A DNA stretch of 64,000 nucleotides from Rhizoctonia solani (lineage: Eukaryota; Basidiomycota; Agaricomycetes; Cantharellales; Ceratobasidiaceae): assembly GCF_016906535.1 (NCBI RefSeq), contig NC_057377.1:62001-126000 (forward strand). The letters run 5' to 3'. The notes beneath the pieces were generated by a model, which saw only the letters and a list, made by a program, of their open reading frames with translations, was not told the origin of the DNA and did no database searches. Position numbers and translations under genes: made by a program. Shown in pieces: positions 33,734 through 43,876 of this stretch. The stretch's first letter is position 1, and every line of letters starts with the position of its first letter.

Positions 33734-35350
33734 CAGTGCTGTTCAACACTGTTCACAGAGATGCTGTTTTATTCATAAACAAGCCATTATCTCATCACCA
33801 GTGGGCATACCAATTTGAAATGTCTCTCAAACAAGCACTATCACTTCTTTTATGTGTTGTACTTAGTTTGGTCTGATTTGGCTGAGAATTGACTGAGTAA
33901 CAAACAAAATTATCAGGGTATGTCTGAACAGTTTTGAACAATGGGGTCTAGCCCCCCAATGATTTCATGGTGACATCAGCTGTGATACCATATGATGTCA
34001 TTCAATGATGTCATACTCTACTGGCAGGTCATTTAATCCCTCCCAATTGCTCTGAGTCTGCCTCAACCCTCTGTTGTCCTCTGCCTACCATGCCTAAAGC
34101 TTTGCCTCCCTCTGATGTCCAGAATAATGTTGATAAGCTCATAAAAGGCCTTCACTTCTCAGAAATTCACTCTCAAACTGGTGTCAGTACTGGAATGATT
34201 AGCAGGATAGGGGCAATGCACTGTCCTGAGCTCCCCAAGCACTCAGGTGGCTGCCCTTCTAAGCTCTCACCCACCAATATTTGCCATGCCACCCACCTGT
34301 TGACTGGCCCTGCCCCCACAACCCCATGCCTAGTTGCTCAAGAGCTCTCTAGCACAAATGAGGACACTGTCTCAAGCCTTACTTTGCATTGGGCAGTGCA
34401 GAAAGCTGGTGTGGTGCCTTTTGTCAAGCCCAAAAAGCCAGCTATGACAAAGGAACATATCAAGGCACATTATGAATTTGCTATGGCACACCAGCACTGG
34501 ACAATCAATGACTGGAAGAGGGTCCAATGGTCAGATGAGACCAAGATCAACAGATTTGGGTCAGATGGGCACTGCTATGCCTATAAAAGGGTTGGCCAGG
34601 CACCTCAGCCCCACCAGATCATCAAAACCAATAAGAATGGAGGAGGCCATGTCATGATATGGGCATGCATGGGGTGGAAAGGCCCTGGTCTTATGTGCAA
34701 GATAGATGGGTCTCTCACCAAGGAACTCTATGTGGAGATCCTAGAAGATGAATTCAAGCAAACTCTGGAGTACTATGGGCTGGACATGCAGAAGGGCATA
34801 TTTATGCAAGACAATGCAAGCTCCCACAAGGCCCATATTATAAAAGACTGGTTCCAAGAGAATGGCTTAGAGGTCTTTGAGTGGCCTGCTAACTCCCCAG
34901 ACCTCAATCCAACTGAAAGCCTTTGGGATCAAATCAAGAGGGAGCTTTATAGCTATGAAACCCCTGCAAGTGGAATGTTGGAATTATTGGAGAGGGTGCA
35001 GGAGATTTGGGACAAAGTTAGTACCCAGAAGTGCCAGGATTTGATAGAGAGTATGCCTAAGAGAATTCAGGCTTGGATCAAGGCCAAAGGTGGCCCAACC
35101 AAGTATTGATATTTGCTTGACTTGTATATCCTGTAGTCCATTGTTCAAAACTGTTCACAGAGATTGTTCCATTGTTCTGAATGTATCTTCATCAAATCTC
35201 ATTCAAACTGAATAAGATAAATTGTGTTAGACATAGAAGACACTACCAATTATACCAGATGAATTTCAAATTTATCATGTGACAATTGATTTAGTAACAA
35301 CTGATACAGTACAAATGTTCCAATCCTGTGAACAGTTTTGAACAGCACTG
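33734..35350 (+). mobile_element. Tc1/mariner element
   Basis: The element is about 1617 bp with terminal inverted repeats CAGTGCTGTTCAA(C/A)ACTGTTCACAG, flanked by TA on both sides. A second copy of the core motif lies inside each end in the opposite orientation (33924-33944 and 35138-35157). It encloses one uninterrupted transposase frame. Confidence 0.93.
34090..35109 (+). CDS. Tc1/mariner transposase (DD34E), intact frame
   Basis: This 339-codon frame encodes a cut-and-paste transposase that binds the element ends and inserts at TA. The N-terminus has a helix-turn-helix-like segment (KGLHFSEIHSQTGVSTGMISRI, residues about 19-40). The catalytic triad is visible: Asp149 in WSDETKINRFG, Asp241 in FMQDNASSHKA, and Glu276 in SPDLNPTESLWD. 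The spacing of 34 residues between the last two is typical of Tc1. Length and motif order are normal. It has no stop or frameshift, which is unusual in this window and suggests a young insertion. The ATG at 34090 follows an in-frame region without other coding signals. Confidence 0.93.
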   Translation: MPKALPPSDVQNNVDKLIKGLHFSEIHSQTGVSTGMISRIGAMHCPELPKHSGGCPSKLSPTNICHATHLLTGPAPTTPCLVAQELSSTNEDTVSSLTLHWAVQKAGVVPFVKPKKPAMTKEHIKAHYEFAMAHQHWTINDWKRVQWSDETKINRFGSDGHCYAYKRVGQAPQPHQIIKTNKNGGGHVMIWACMGWKGPGLMCKIDGSLTKELYVEILEDEFKQTLEYYGLDMQKGIFMQDNASSHKAHIIKDWFQENGLEVFEWPANSPDLNPTESLWDQIKRELYSYETPASGMLELLERVQEIWDKVSTQKCQDLIESMPKRIQAWIKAKGGPTKY

Positions 35351-35352
35351 TA

Positions 35353-35877
35353 TAACAACAGCTATCCTAGAGTTGAGACATGCCATCCAGTGGAGGATTG
35401 GGAAGATCAATAAGTGCATTAAGCCCAATATGCACCCATCCATGTACTCACTATGGTTGCTAACCCTGGTCCCAAGTTCCAATGGGTCAGCACCCATTGG
35501 AAACCTCAACAGGTCCAAGAGGTGGAGCTTATTGTCAAATGCAAGGTATTTCTTTTTAATTTCTTATCTATTTTAATACAGCTAATGATTCTTGTTCTGC
35601 AGATGCTATGTATACTACAGGCATTGGGAGACTTACTGAGGGACTAAAATGAAGAGAGCAGTGCTGCAACTGCAGCAGCCTATGCCCAGTGGTCAGTTCA
35701 TATGCAACTCCTCTCCTGTGCATTAGAGGGTGCTGCAAGTCTGTTGTAGACCTGCTATAAGGCAGTTTACTTGCTGGTAGGATGGGTGCTTAAGGCCATA
35801 GCTACTAGAACAAACTAACTAAGTAGTCTACTACTAACCAAGGCAAGGCAATGAAGGCAATACTTAAAGTGACAATA
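35353..35877 (+). other. Possible exon remnant
   Basis: A frame reading ANPGPKFQWVSTHWKPQQV (about 35456-35540) is followed by a donor GTATTTC and an acceptor TGCAG near 35600. The look is of a gene or hAT-type transposase C-terminus, but the support is weak. The rest to 35877 has no clear content. Confidence 0.25.
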
Positions 35878-36372
35878 TGTTGAAGACACATTCAATACTG
35901 TGGAATTTACTCCCATTTTCTTGATTTTAAACAAAGACAAACAGACAACATTTTCAATCATGTGACCTTGGTGCTTATGTCATACCCCAAGTGCCTTGCC
36001 ACATCCCCTCCACTGCTTAGTCAGCTATGTAACACCTCCACCTTGATGACATCATAGGTGACATGTATGCATGAGTAAGGCTACCAATGGAGCAGGCTTC
36101 TTATTGGTTATGATATTTGTAATTAGCACTGCCTTGTAACTATATATAAGGAGGGCAATCAACCATGGTAATCCCCAGGTTGATTACCTCTTGTTGCACT
36201 CCAATCACTGTATAAGGGCCTTACACCCAGTAACCTTACTTAGTTCACTTAGCACACTGCCTTAAGCAGCTTTGCCACTGTACTTAGATAGCTTATTGCT
36301 GCCTTAAGTGTCCTTGTTGTTGTAGTTAGGTAGCTTGCTGCTGTAGATAGCCTTCTTGTTGCCTTAAGCAAC
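35878..36372 (+). repeat. LTR family 1, 3'-truncated copy
   Basis: The repeat starts TGTTGAAGACA and follows the family 1 sequence to CTTAAGCAAC, where a family 2 LTR starts. The missing end is not found elsewhere in the window, so family 2 either inserted here with later loss or recombined. Confidence 0.85.
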
Positions 36373-36932
36373 TGTTACACCCTCATGGATTATACCACCA
36401 GATTCACCTCTTTTTTCTAATATTTTTAGTATTTTTCCAAACATTATATCTTTACTTTTTCAATAATGTGACCTTGGCACTCATTATGCCAAGATGCTAT
36501 GCCAAGATGCCATGCCAAGATGCCATGCCAAGATGCCATGCCAAGGGTGCTTACCACAAATCCACACTTCTCTTTTCACATGGACACTTCTTTTCCCACA
36601 TGCACAGACCATATGTAGATAGTTCCTTTTCTTATATATACAGCAGGAAAATCACTTGGAGACCCCAAGTCAATTTTACCTCATCTTTCATCACAGACAG
36701 GTCCCAGTAGCCAGCTAAGTAGCTGGATCATCAGAAGTACCTCACACCATACCCAATAGTCACCCAACTCCTCATTGGCCTAAGGCCCTTCAACATCAAC
36801 AGTAGATATTTAGTAGTTGCCTTACACAAATTAGCTAGAAGTAGATAGCCTAGTGAGTTGTCTGACCTTGTTTAGTATGGCCTTAAGCACCTGCCACTAG
36901 CAAGTACCCAACCTTACAGTTGGCATACAACA
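36373..36932 (+). repeat. Gypsy family 2 LTR, copy 1 (5' LTR of element 2a)
   Basis: The 560-bp LTR runs TGTTACACC to CATACAACA. It has TATATATA at 36633 and AGTCAATTTTAC at 36668, and four tandem 13-bp units (ATGCCATGCCAAG type) near 36490-36545. The primer-binding site follows directly. Confidence 0.9.
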
Positions 36933-36946
36933 TTGTAAAATTGACT
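36933..36946 (+). other. Predicted self-priming primer-binding site (element 2a)
   Basis: TTGTAAAATTGACT follows the LTR. Its reverse complement AGTCAATTTTAC matches 12 bases in the LTR located 35 bp after the TATA box. Confidence 0.75.
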
Positions 36947-37458
36947 TTACTGTAGGCTTGATCAACAACAAGAAGCACCCCTGTACTAGCACAAGGGAAA
37001 ACACCTGATTGGACTCCCCTTTGGTCTAGAATAATCAAAAAGACATTGGTCCCAGGTAGTACCAAATTGCTATAAGGCAAAAGGTGTATAGTTGTCTGCA
37101 TACCATGAGTTTTGCCAGAACTCAGCAGATAGTGGCCCTAGACAGCTGATGCACCTGCTTGCTAAAAACCTGCTTGTATCACAATTGCCAGATCTGTTGA
37201 CTTGTTGTAGGGATATTTCAATGCTAGGTGTCTGATGCAAGGGTTTAATGTACACATTCTGCATAAAAACCACTCATAAGTCCTGCATCAGGCACTCACT
37301 CCCCCCACACCATCTACATTATTCCCTCCACATGCTCTGGTGCCCACCATCCCTACTCTTGCCCCCACAGTCACACCAGTCAACATTCCCTGGCAACCTG
37401 CACCCAACCACCCACTTGCAGCCCATCACCTGCTGCAGAACACTTGCCAATTATGGAA

Positions 37459-38815
37459 CCAGAACCAACCCTTAGGATCCTTCTCAATGCCATCAATGCC
37501 CTGTCCTCTTGTCCTGGACATGGTCACATGACCAGTACAAGTGGTTGCATGCTGGCCCAAGCCCAAATTTGGGGGGTAGCAGGTGTAATCATGGGTTGTC
37601 AGCAGAGGAATAATAGGGCTCTATGGCTTAGTGGTCAAGCTGGTTCAATTCTGGCTAGTTCTAGTTTCCTCTGTTTATGACACCTCCCAAGTTGGATCCC
37701 TCCAGGACCAAGTTAAGTCTCAAGGCAAGACTATCCAACAACTCCTTGCTATATGCAAGGAGACCAACAACCTTGCCAGAGACAAGGACAAAGGGCAAAC
37801 TAAACCTGGCCTAACAACTGGCCCTTCCACCCCTCAGACCAACAGGGGGGCCAAACCAACTCTCCAAAAATGGTTAGGCCTGGAAGACCTTCCCTTGCCA
37901 ACCCCTTCCAACCAATTAGGGCTACAGGTGGATACAACTCAAAGGAGGAAGAACCAAGGCAAGAAGTCAAGAAGGAGCCTTGCAGAGCATCTAGGGGTTT
38001 GAGTTCACTCACCCCATTTAATGAAGGTATGGGCACCAAACATCCCAAAATGGAACTCCCCAACCCTTACAAAGGCAATACCAGGGGACATAAGGCCACC
38101 CAGTGGCTGGACTGCATACTGCTGTGGGTAGCTCTTCACCAGCACCAGTTCAATGAAGAACAACATATGGTTGTGTGGATTCTATACCACATGGAAGACA
38201 AGGTTGCCAATTGGGCCCTCCCCCTGATCAACAATATTATTAAGGGAAAAGTTTTGGCCCCCAGGACCATCAAGTCTCTTGGGATGAGATTCAAACAGGT
38301 GTTTGCAGACCCAGATGCCAAACAAGCCACTGCACAGAAGATTGCTGCACTCACCCAAACCTCCTCCACAGTGGAGTATGTCACTGAGTTCCAAAATCTA
38401 ATTGCAGAACTATACTGGAACAAATAGGCATATATTGCCCAATTCACTTGAGGCCTTCACCAGAAGGTCAAGGAACTCCTATCAACCAAGGATTCCATTC
38501 CAGACAAACTTGAGGCCATTTTTGCAGCTTCTATTAAAATTGATAACACCCACCACAAAAACAAGGAGAATGGTCCCAAGAAGGTCACCAAGTCACTGGT
38601 CACTGCAACCTCTTCCACCACCACCACTCACAGGGTCCATTTACCCAAGGACCCTAACTATGTCACTCCTGAGGAGAGGGACCATTGTTGTGAAGCTGGT
38701 CTCTGCATTAAATGCAGACAAAAGGGGCATGGTATCAAGCAATGCCCCAATGGATGGAAAGCCCTGATCAAAGAGGCAGCCAAGGTTGTGGAGGTCACCC
38801 AGTTGGAAAAAGAAT
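37459..38815 (+). pseudogene. Gypsy family 2 gag (element 2a)
   Basis: Gag starts at an ATG at 37459 (MEPEPTLRILL). It is interrupted by a 173-bp repeat, then resumes with SLQDQVKSQGK, a capsid-like region (38150-38420) and a CCHC zinc knuckle (CIKCRQKGHGIKQC near 38705-38745). A TAG at 38426 and another stop at 38449 break the frame. The neighbouring copy at 40430 confirms the reading. Gag packages the element RNA. This copy is defective. Confidence 0.88.
37510..37682 (+). mobile_element. 173-bp tRNA-box repeat, copy 7
   Basis: The copy is inserted in gag after NAINALS. Flanks are CCTCT and CCTCC, a 5-bp duplication with one change. Comparison with the second gag copy confirms the insertion point. 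Confidence 0.93.
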
Positions 38816-39337
38816 GAGGCCAAGGACTACTATCAAGCCCTTGGTCAAGTCAATAGATGTGCATATACCTGTCTCAGAATTTGAATTTGTATCTTTTGCC
38901 AAAGACTCAAATAAAAAACCCTTGCTATATCTAGACCTAGTCATGCATGACTACCCAACAGACCCTCTGAAAACCCTTGTAGACTCAGGCACTACCTTCA
39001 ACTTCATCTCCCTTGCAATTGTAGAAAAATACAAAATTCCAAAAATCCTGCTCAAAAATCCACAAGTAGTGAGAATGCTAGATGGTACCATCTCTCAGAC
39101 TGGTTGCATATGGCACCAGGTTCAACTTGCAGTTTTGGCTAATGGCCACACACACTCCATCCCTTTCCTTGTATGCCCCATTGGAAACACCCCTGCCATA
39201 ATTGGCATGACATGGCTTGCTCAGGAGTTGCCTCTCAGAGACTGGTCCTTAGGCAACATCACCTTTCCTAAGCAAATTCAGATTGTGTCAGCAGAAGAAG
39301 CAGACCCAGACCCATTAGCCAATTGTCCCTCACAATA
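38816..39337 (+). pseudogene. Gypsy family 2 protease (element 2a), truncated
   Basis: The frame contains the retropepsin active site LVDSG (near 38980) and the flap-like region to MTWLAQEL. It stops where another family 2 LTR begins at 39338. No RT follows in this copy. Confidence 0.85.
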
Positions 39338-39910
39338 TGTTACACCCTCTAAACATATACCACTAGAATTGGACAAATTTTCTAATATTTCTACTATTTT
39401 TTACACACTCAATATCTTTGTTTTTTCAATCATGTGATCTTGGCGCTTATTTTTGCCAAGATGCCACACTGAGATGCTGTGCCAAGGGCACTTAGGATAA
39501 ATCCACAATTCTGCACAGCCCACAACATGCTTCTCTTTTCACATGTAGCCTTCTATTCACACATGCACAGACCACATGCATTTAGTACCTCTGTCTATCT
39601 GAACAGCAGGGAAATCACTTGGAAACCCCAAGTTGATTTTACCTTGTCTCACATCCAAGACAGGTACTGAGTAGTCAGTTAGTAGTTTGGACCTTAAGTC
39701 CTTTACTCATCAGTAGTCATTTGCGCCTTATAGCCCTTCACTGTCAGAAGTACCATTACCACCAGCCTTAGCCCCTTACCCACCACAGATAGATACCAGT
39801 AGACTGCCCTAAGCAGTGTTTAGATAGCCTTAGTTAGTTTGCTTTGTCATAGTATGGCCACAAGTGCCTGCCCATCAGCATGTACCCAACCTTATAGTTG
39901 GCATACAACA
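39338..39910 (+). repeat. Gypsy family 2 LTR, copy 2 (5' LTR of element 2b)
   Basis: The 573-bp LTR runs TGTTACACC to CATACAACA. The primer-binding site TTGTAAAATTGACT follows at 39911-39924. The 13-bp units are reduced to about one. Confidence 0.9.
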
Positions 39911-40429
39911 TTGTAAAATTGACTTTACTGTAGGCTTGATCAACAAACAAGAAGCACCCCTGTACTAGCACAAGGGAGAACACCTGGGCAGGCTTGCCTT
40001 TTGTCTTTAATAATCAAACAGACATTAGTCCCAGGTAGTACCAAATTGCTATCAGGCAGAAGGTGCCTATTGTCTGCATACCACAAGTTTTGCTGGAACT
40101 CAGCAGTTAGCAACCCTAGTCAGCTGACTCACCTGGTTGCAAAAAACCTGCTTGTATCACAATTGCCAGATCTGTTGATTTGCTGTAGGGATTGTTCAAT
40201 GCTAGGTGTTTGATGCAAGGGTTTAGCATTCACTTACTGCACAAAAACTGCTCATAAGTCCTGTTCCAGGCACTTGTAACCCCCTCACCATCTCATCATT
40301 CCATCCACATGCTCTGGTGTCCCCCATCCATACTCCCATCCCACCAATTGCTCCAGCCAACATTCCATGGCAGCCCACTCCCAACCACCCTCTTGCAGCA
40401 CATCACCCACTGTGCCACACCTGTCCAGA

Positions 40430-41614
40430 ATGGAACCAGAGCCAACCATTATTGATCTCCTTGCAGCTATCACTGCCCTCACCTCCACAGTCAGGTCCTT
40501 GCAGGACCAAGTCAAATCACAAGGCAAGCTCATCACTCAGCTGCTTGCCATATGCAAGGAAACTGCCAACCCTGTTGGCAACAAGGACCAAGGGGCAACC
40601 CAAGCCAAGCCTGGCCCATTGACTGGGCCTATTACCCCTTCCACCCAATCAGGAGGACAAGCCAACACTCCAAGAACAGCTAGGCCTGGGCTTAGTGCCC
40701 TGTTCCAACCAATTAGAAGCACAGTTGGATACAACCCAGAGGAAGAGGGGCCAAGGAGGGAGATCAAAAAAGAGCCATGTGGAGCATCTAGGGGCTTAAG
40801 CAGCCTAACTCCATTCTAAGAAGGGACAGGGACTGAATGTCCCAAAATGGAATTGCCAGACCCCTACAAGGGTGATACACAAAGACAGAAAGCCACACAA
40901 CAGCTTGATTGGATGCTCCTATGGGTGGCCCTCCACTCCAATCAATTTGACAAAGAAGAACAGATGGTGGTATGAATTCTCTATCACATGGAGGACAAGG
41001 CTGCCAATTGGGCCCTCCCCCTCATAAACAACATCATTAAGGGCAAGGGAAGCGCCCCTACAACAATCAAGGCCCTAGGGCTCTGCTTCAAGGAAGCATT
41101 TGCAGACCCAGACACCAAGAGAGCTGCTGCGCACAAAATTGCTGCCCTTGTCCAGACCGCCTCAACAGCAGAATACATTGCTGAGTTCTGCAATGAGGTT
41201 GCAGAGCTTGATTGGAACAAAGAAGCATGTATTGCGCAATTCACTAGGGGCCTTCATTGGAAGGTTAAGGAACTCCTGTCCACTAAGGACAACATCCCAG
41301 ACAATCTTGAGGCCATATTTGCTGCCTCAATCAAAACTGACAATACCCATTGGGAAAACAAGGAGAACCACCCCAAAAAGGCAGCCAAGGCCCCAGTCAC
41401 TGCAACCACTTCCACCACTACCACTCATTGGGTCTGCCTATCTAAGGACCCCAACTATGTCACCCCTGAGGAACAAGATTGCTGCCACACAGCAGGACTG
41501 TGCATCAAGTGCAGCCAAAATGGCCATGGGATCAAACAGTGCCCAAATGGTTGGAAAGCTATCCTAAAAGAAACAGCTAAGGTAGCTGAGTCTGAGGAGT
41601 TGGGAAAAGAATAA
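40430..41614 (+). pseudogene. Gypsy family 2 gag (element 2b)
   Basis: Gag starts MEPEPTIIDLL at 40430 and is open to a TAA near 40818, with another stop near 40975. It then runs to 41614 with the capsid-like region and the CCHC knuckle (CIKCSQNGHGIKQC). It lacks the 173-bp insertion of element 2a. Confidence 0.88.
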
Positions 41615-41639
41615 GACCAAGGATTACTGCCAAACCCTT

Positions 41640-43272
41640 GGTCCCAGAAAATGTGCCTGTAGAATCTGTAGAAACCAAATTTGTATTTATTGCTCTTGAT
41701 TCAAATGAACACCCACTGCTTTTTATCAACCTACACATGCAACATTCCTTGGTTAAACCCATCAAAACCCTCATGGACTCCTGAGCCACCTGCAATTTCA
41801 TATCCCCAGCACTAGTGGAAAAATTGAAAATCCCTAAAACCCTACTCAAAAATCCATGAGTAGTGGGAATGTTAAATGGTACTATTTCCCAGACTGGTTG
41901 CATTTGGCACCAGGCTCAACTTGCAGTCTTGGCCAATGGCCACTCACACTCCATTCCTTTCCTAGTTTGTCCCATTGGAGACACACCAGCCATACTTGGC
42001 ATGACATGGCTCTCTCAGGAGTCATCCCTCATTGACTGGACTTCAGGGACAATCACCTTCCCAGATCAAGTACAAATTGCCTTAGAAGAAGATGCAGATC
42101 TAGACCCCCTAGCTGACCTACAGCCCAATATCACAAATTTGTCAGGGTCTTTGGAGAAGAAGAATTTAAGGTCCTCCCTCCACATAGGGAATATGACATT
42201 GCCATAGACCTCCTCCCAGATGCTAAACTCTCCCTGGGCTCCATTTACAGCATGACAGATGCAGAGTCTAAAGCCCTGAAACAACATATTGAAGTAGAAT
42301 TAGCCACAGGCAAGATTTTCCCCAGTACTTCTTCAGCAGGGGCCCCTGCCATGTTTGTAAAAAAAGGCAGATGGTTCCCTACATCTAGTTGTAGATTACA
42401 GGAAGCTCAATGATGTTACGCTCAAAAATGTCTACCCCTTACCTAGGCAGGATGACGTAATGGCCAAGTTGCATCATGCCAAGATATTCACAAAACTAGA
42501 CCTAAGGTGGGGCTATAACAATGTACAGATCAAGGCTGGAGATGAATGGAAAACAGTGTTTAGAACAAAATATGGGCTATTTGAATATCTGGTGATGCCT
42601 TTTGGCTGAACCAATGCCCCTGCTGCCTTCCAACACTTCATGAATGAGCCCTTCCAAGATCTCATTGACATTACCATGGGCATCTATTTGGACAACATCT
42701 TGATCTTCTTGGAAAAAATGGAAGAACACCCAGAACATGTAAGAGAGGTACTATCCAGGCTATCACAGAACCAACTCTTCTGCAAGCTATCAAAATATCA
42801 CTTCCAGGTCACTACAGTGGACTATCTTGGTATTGTCATCTCCCCAGCCAGACTCTCAACAGATCAGAAGAAGATAGAAGCAGTAACCACCTGGCCCATG
42901 CCCAGAACAGTCAAACAAGTCCAGGCCTTTGTAGGGTTTGTCAATTACCTCCAATGATTCATCCCCAATTTCAGCTCTGTGGCATGCCCCCTCCATAATC
43001 TCACAAAAAAGGAAATCCCTTGGTCATGGGGAAATCTGGAAGAGGAAGCATTTCAGGAATTGAAATGCCTGGTCACCAAGTCACCAGTACTAATCCACTC
43101 CAATTCCAATCTACCCTACCACTTAGAGACAGACACCTCAGGGGTAGCCATGGGAGCCATCTTTAGTCAAAGAGGGACAGACAACCAATTACACCCAGTA
43201 GCACACATGTCAAAATCCTTCTCAGATGTACAATTGGTGTCTATCCAATTCTTGCCATCAGCTGTGGCATAA
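41640..43272 (+). pseudogene. Gypsy family 2 pol (protease, RT, RNase H; element 2b)
   Basis: Protease has LMDS followed by a stop in place of the usual Gly (near 41780) and a second stop near 41859. RT shows [10 protein letters not shown] and [13 protein letters not shown], a stop after MPFG, and a catalytic box reading YLDN in place of YLDD (near 42675). RNase H has ETDTSGVAMGA and ends abnormally after HMSKSFSD. Integrase is absent. The frameshift near 42365 follows a run of A. The enzyme would copy element RNA. This copy is dead. Confidence 0.88.
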
Positions 43273-43489
43273 CTACAATCAGCAAACACAGAAGGCTTAG
43301 AATTGGAACAAATAACAGTAGAACACCCCCATTGGCAATGGCGCTCTGATCTGTAACTAGTGCAGAAGTTGAAGTCTTCCTGCACCCACATCTTTAATGG
43401 AACCTTGGACCAATCCATATCATCCAGCACTACATACTGAACCATAGGATGATCACTAAATTAATTAGAGTTAAGGTTCTGTCTGAACC
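43273..43489. other. Junction sequence
   Basis: This short stretch joins the pol remnant to the Rep-like fragment. Nothing recognisable is in it. Confidence 0.4.
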
Positions 43490-43876
43490 TAATATGGTGG
43501 CCCCAAGAACAAGCCAGGGCTGACTTCCCTGTCTCTGAGGGACCCCACAGAACAAGAATCTTACCACAATCAGATTCAGGGTCACGCTCCAATATATTGG
43601 AGGTAACCCACTCCTGAACACCCAGTGGCAAATTAACTGTAGCCCTGGTAACAGCTCATCAATACTCCCTTCTAACATAAGAAAAGAGGGATACTTACTT
43701 CTTAAGGGCCTTGGGCTCACACACACCCTGAGGAAGGGCACCCCTGTCCCTGTAGAAGTAACCAGTAAAGGCCTTGAGGTTGGTATACCCCATGGCCATG
43801 TCACAAGGTTGGCACTCCTTGAGACAACCAAAGAACCCCTCAGCATCCTCTGCCTCCATTACATAGGCAAAGTCTT
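43490..43876 (-). pseudogene. Endogenous CRESS-DNA-virus Rep-like fragment
   Basis: Two minus-strand blocks are present. The first (43876-43695) contains DMAMGYTNLKAF, a pattern like the segment between the endonuclease and helicase domains of gemini- and genomovirus-type Rep. The second (about 43640-43440) contains a Walker A motif GPSETGKS in the context LVLWGPSETGKSALACS, the Rep helicase P-loop form. Between them are a donor-like GTAAGT and stops. The rolling-circle motifs and the Walker B half are missing. The fragment is cut off by repeat C on one side and a Gypsy remnant on the other. It cannot be functional. Assignment is by motif pattern only. Confidence 0.6.
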
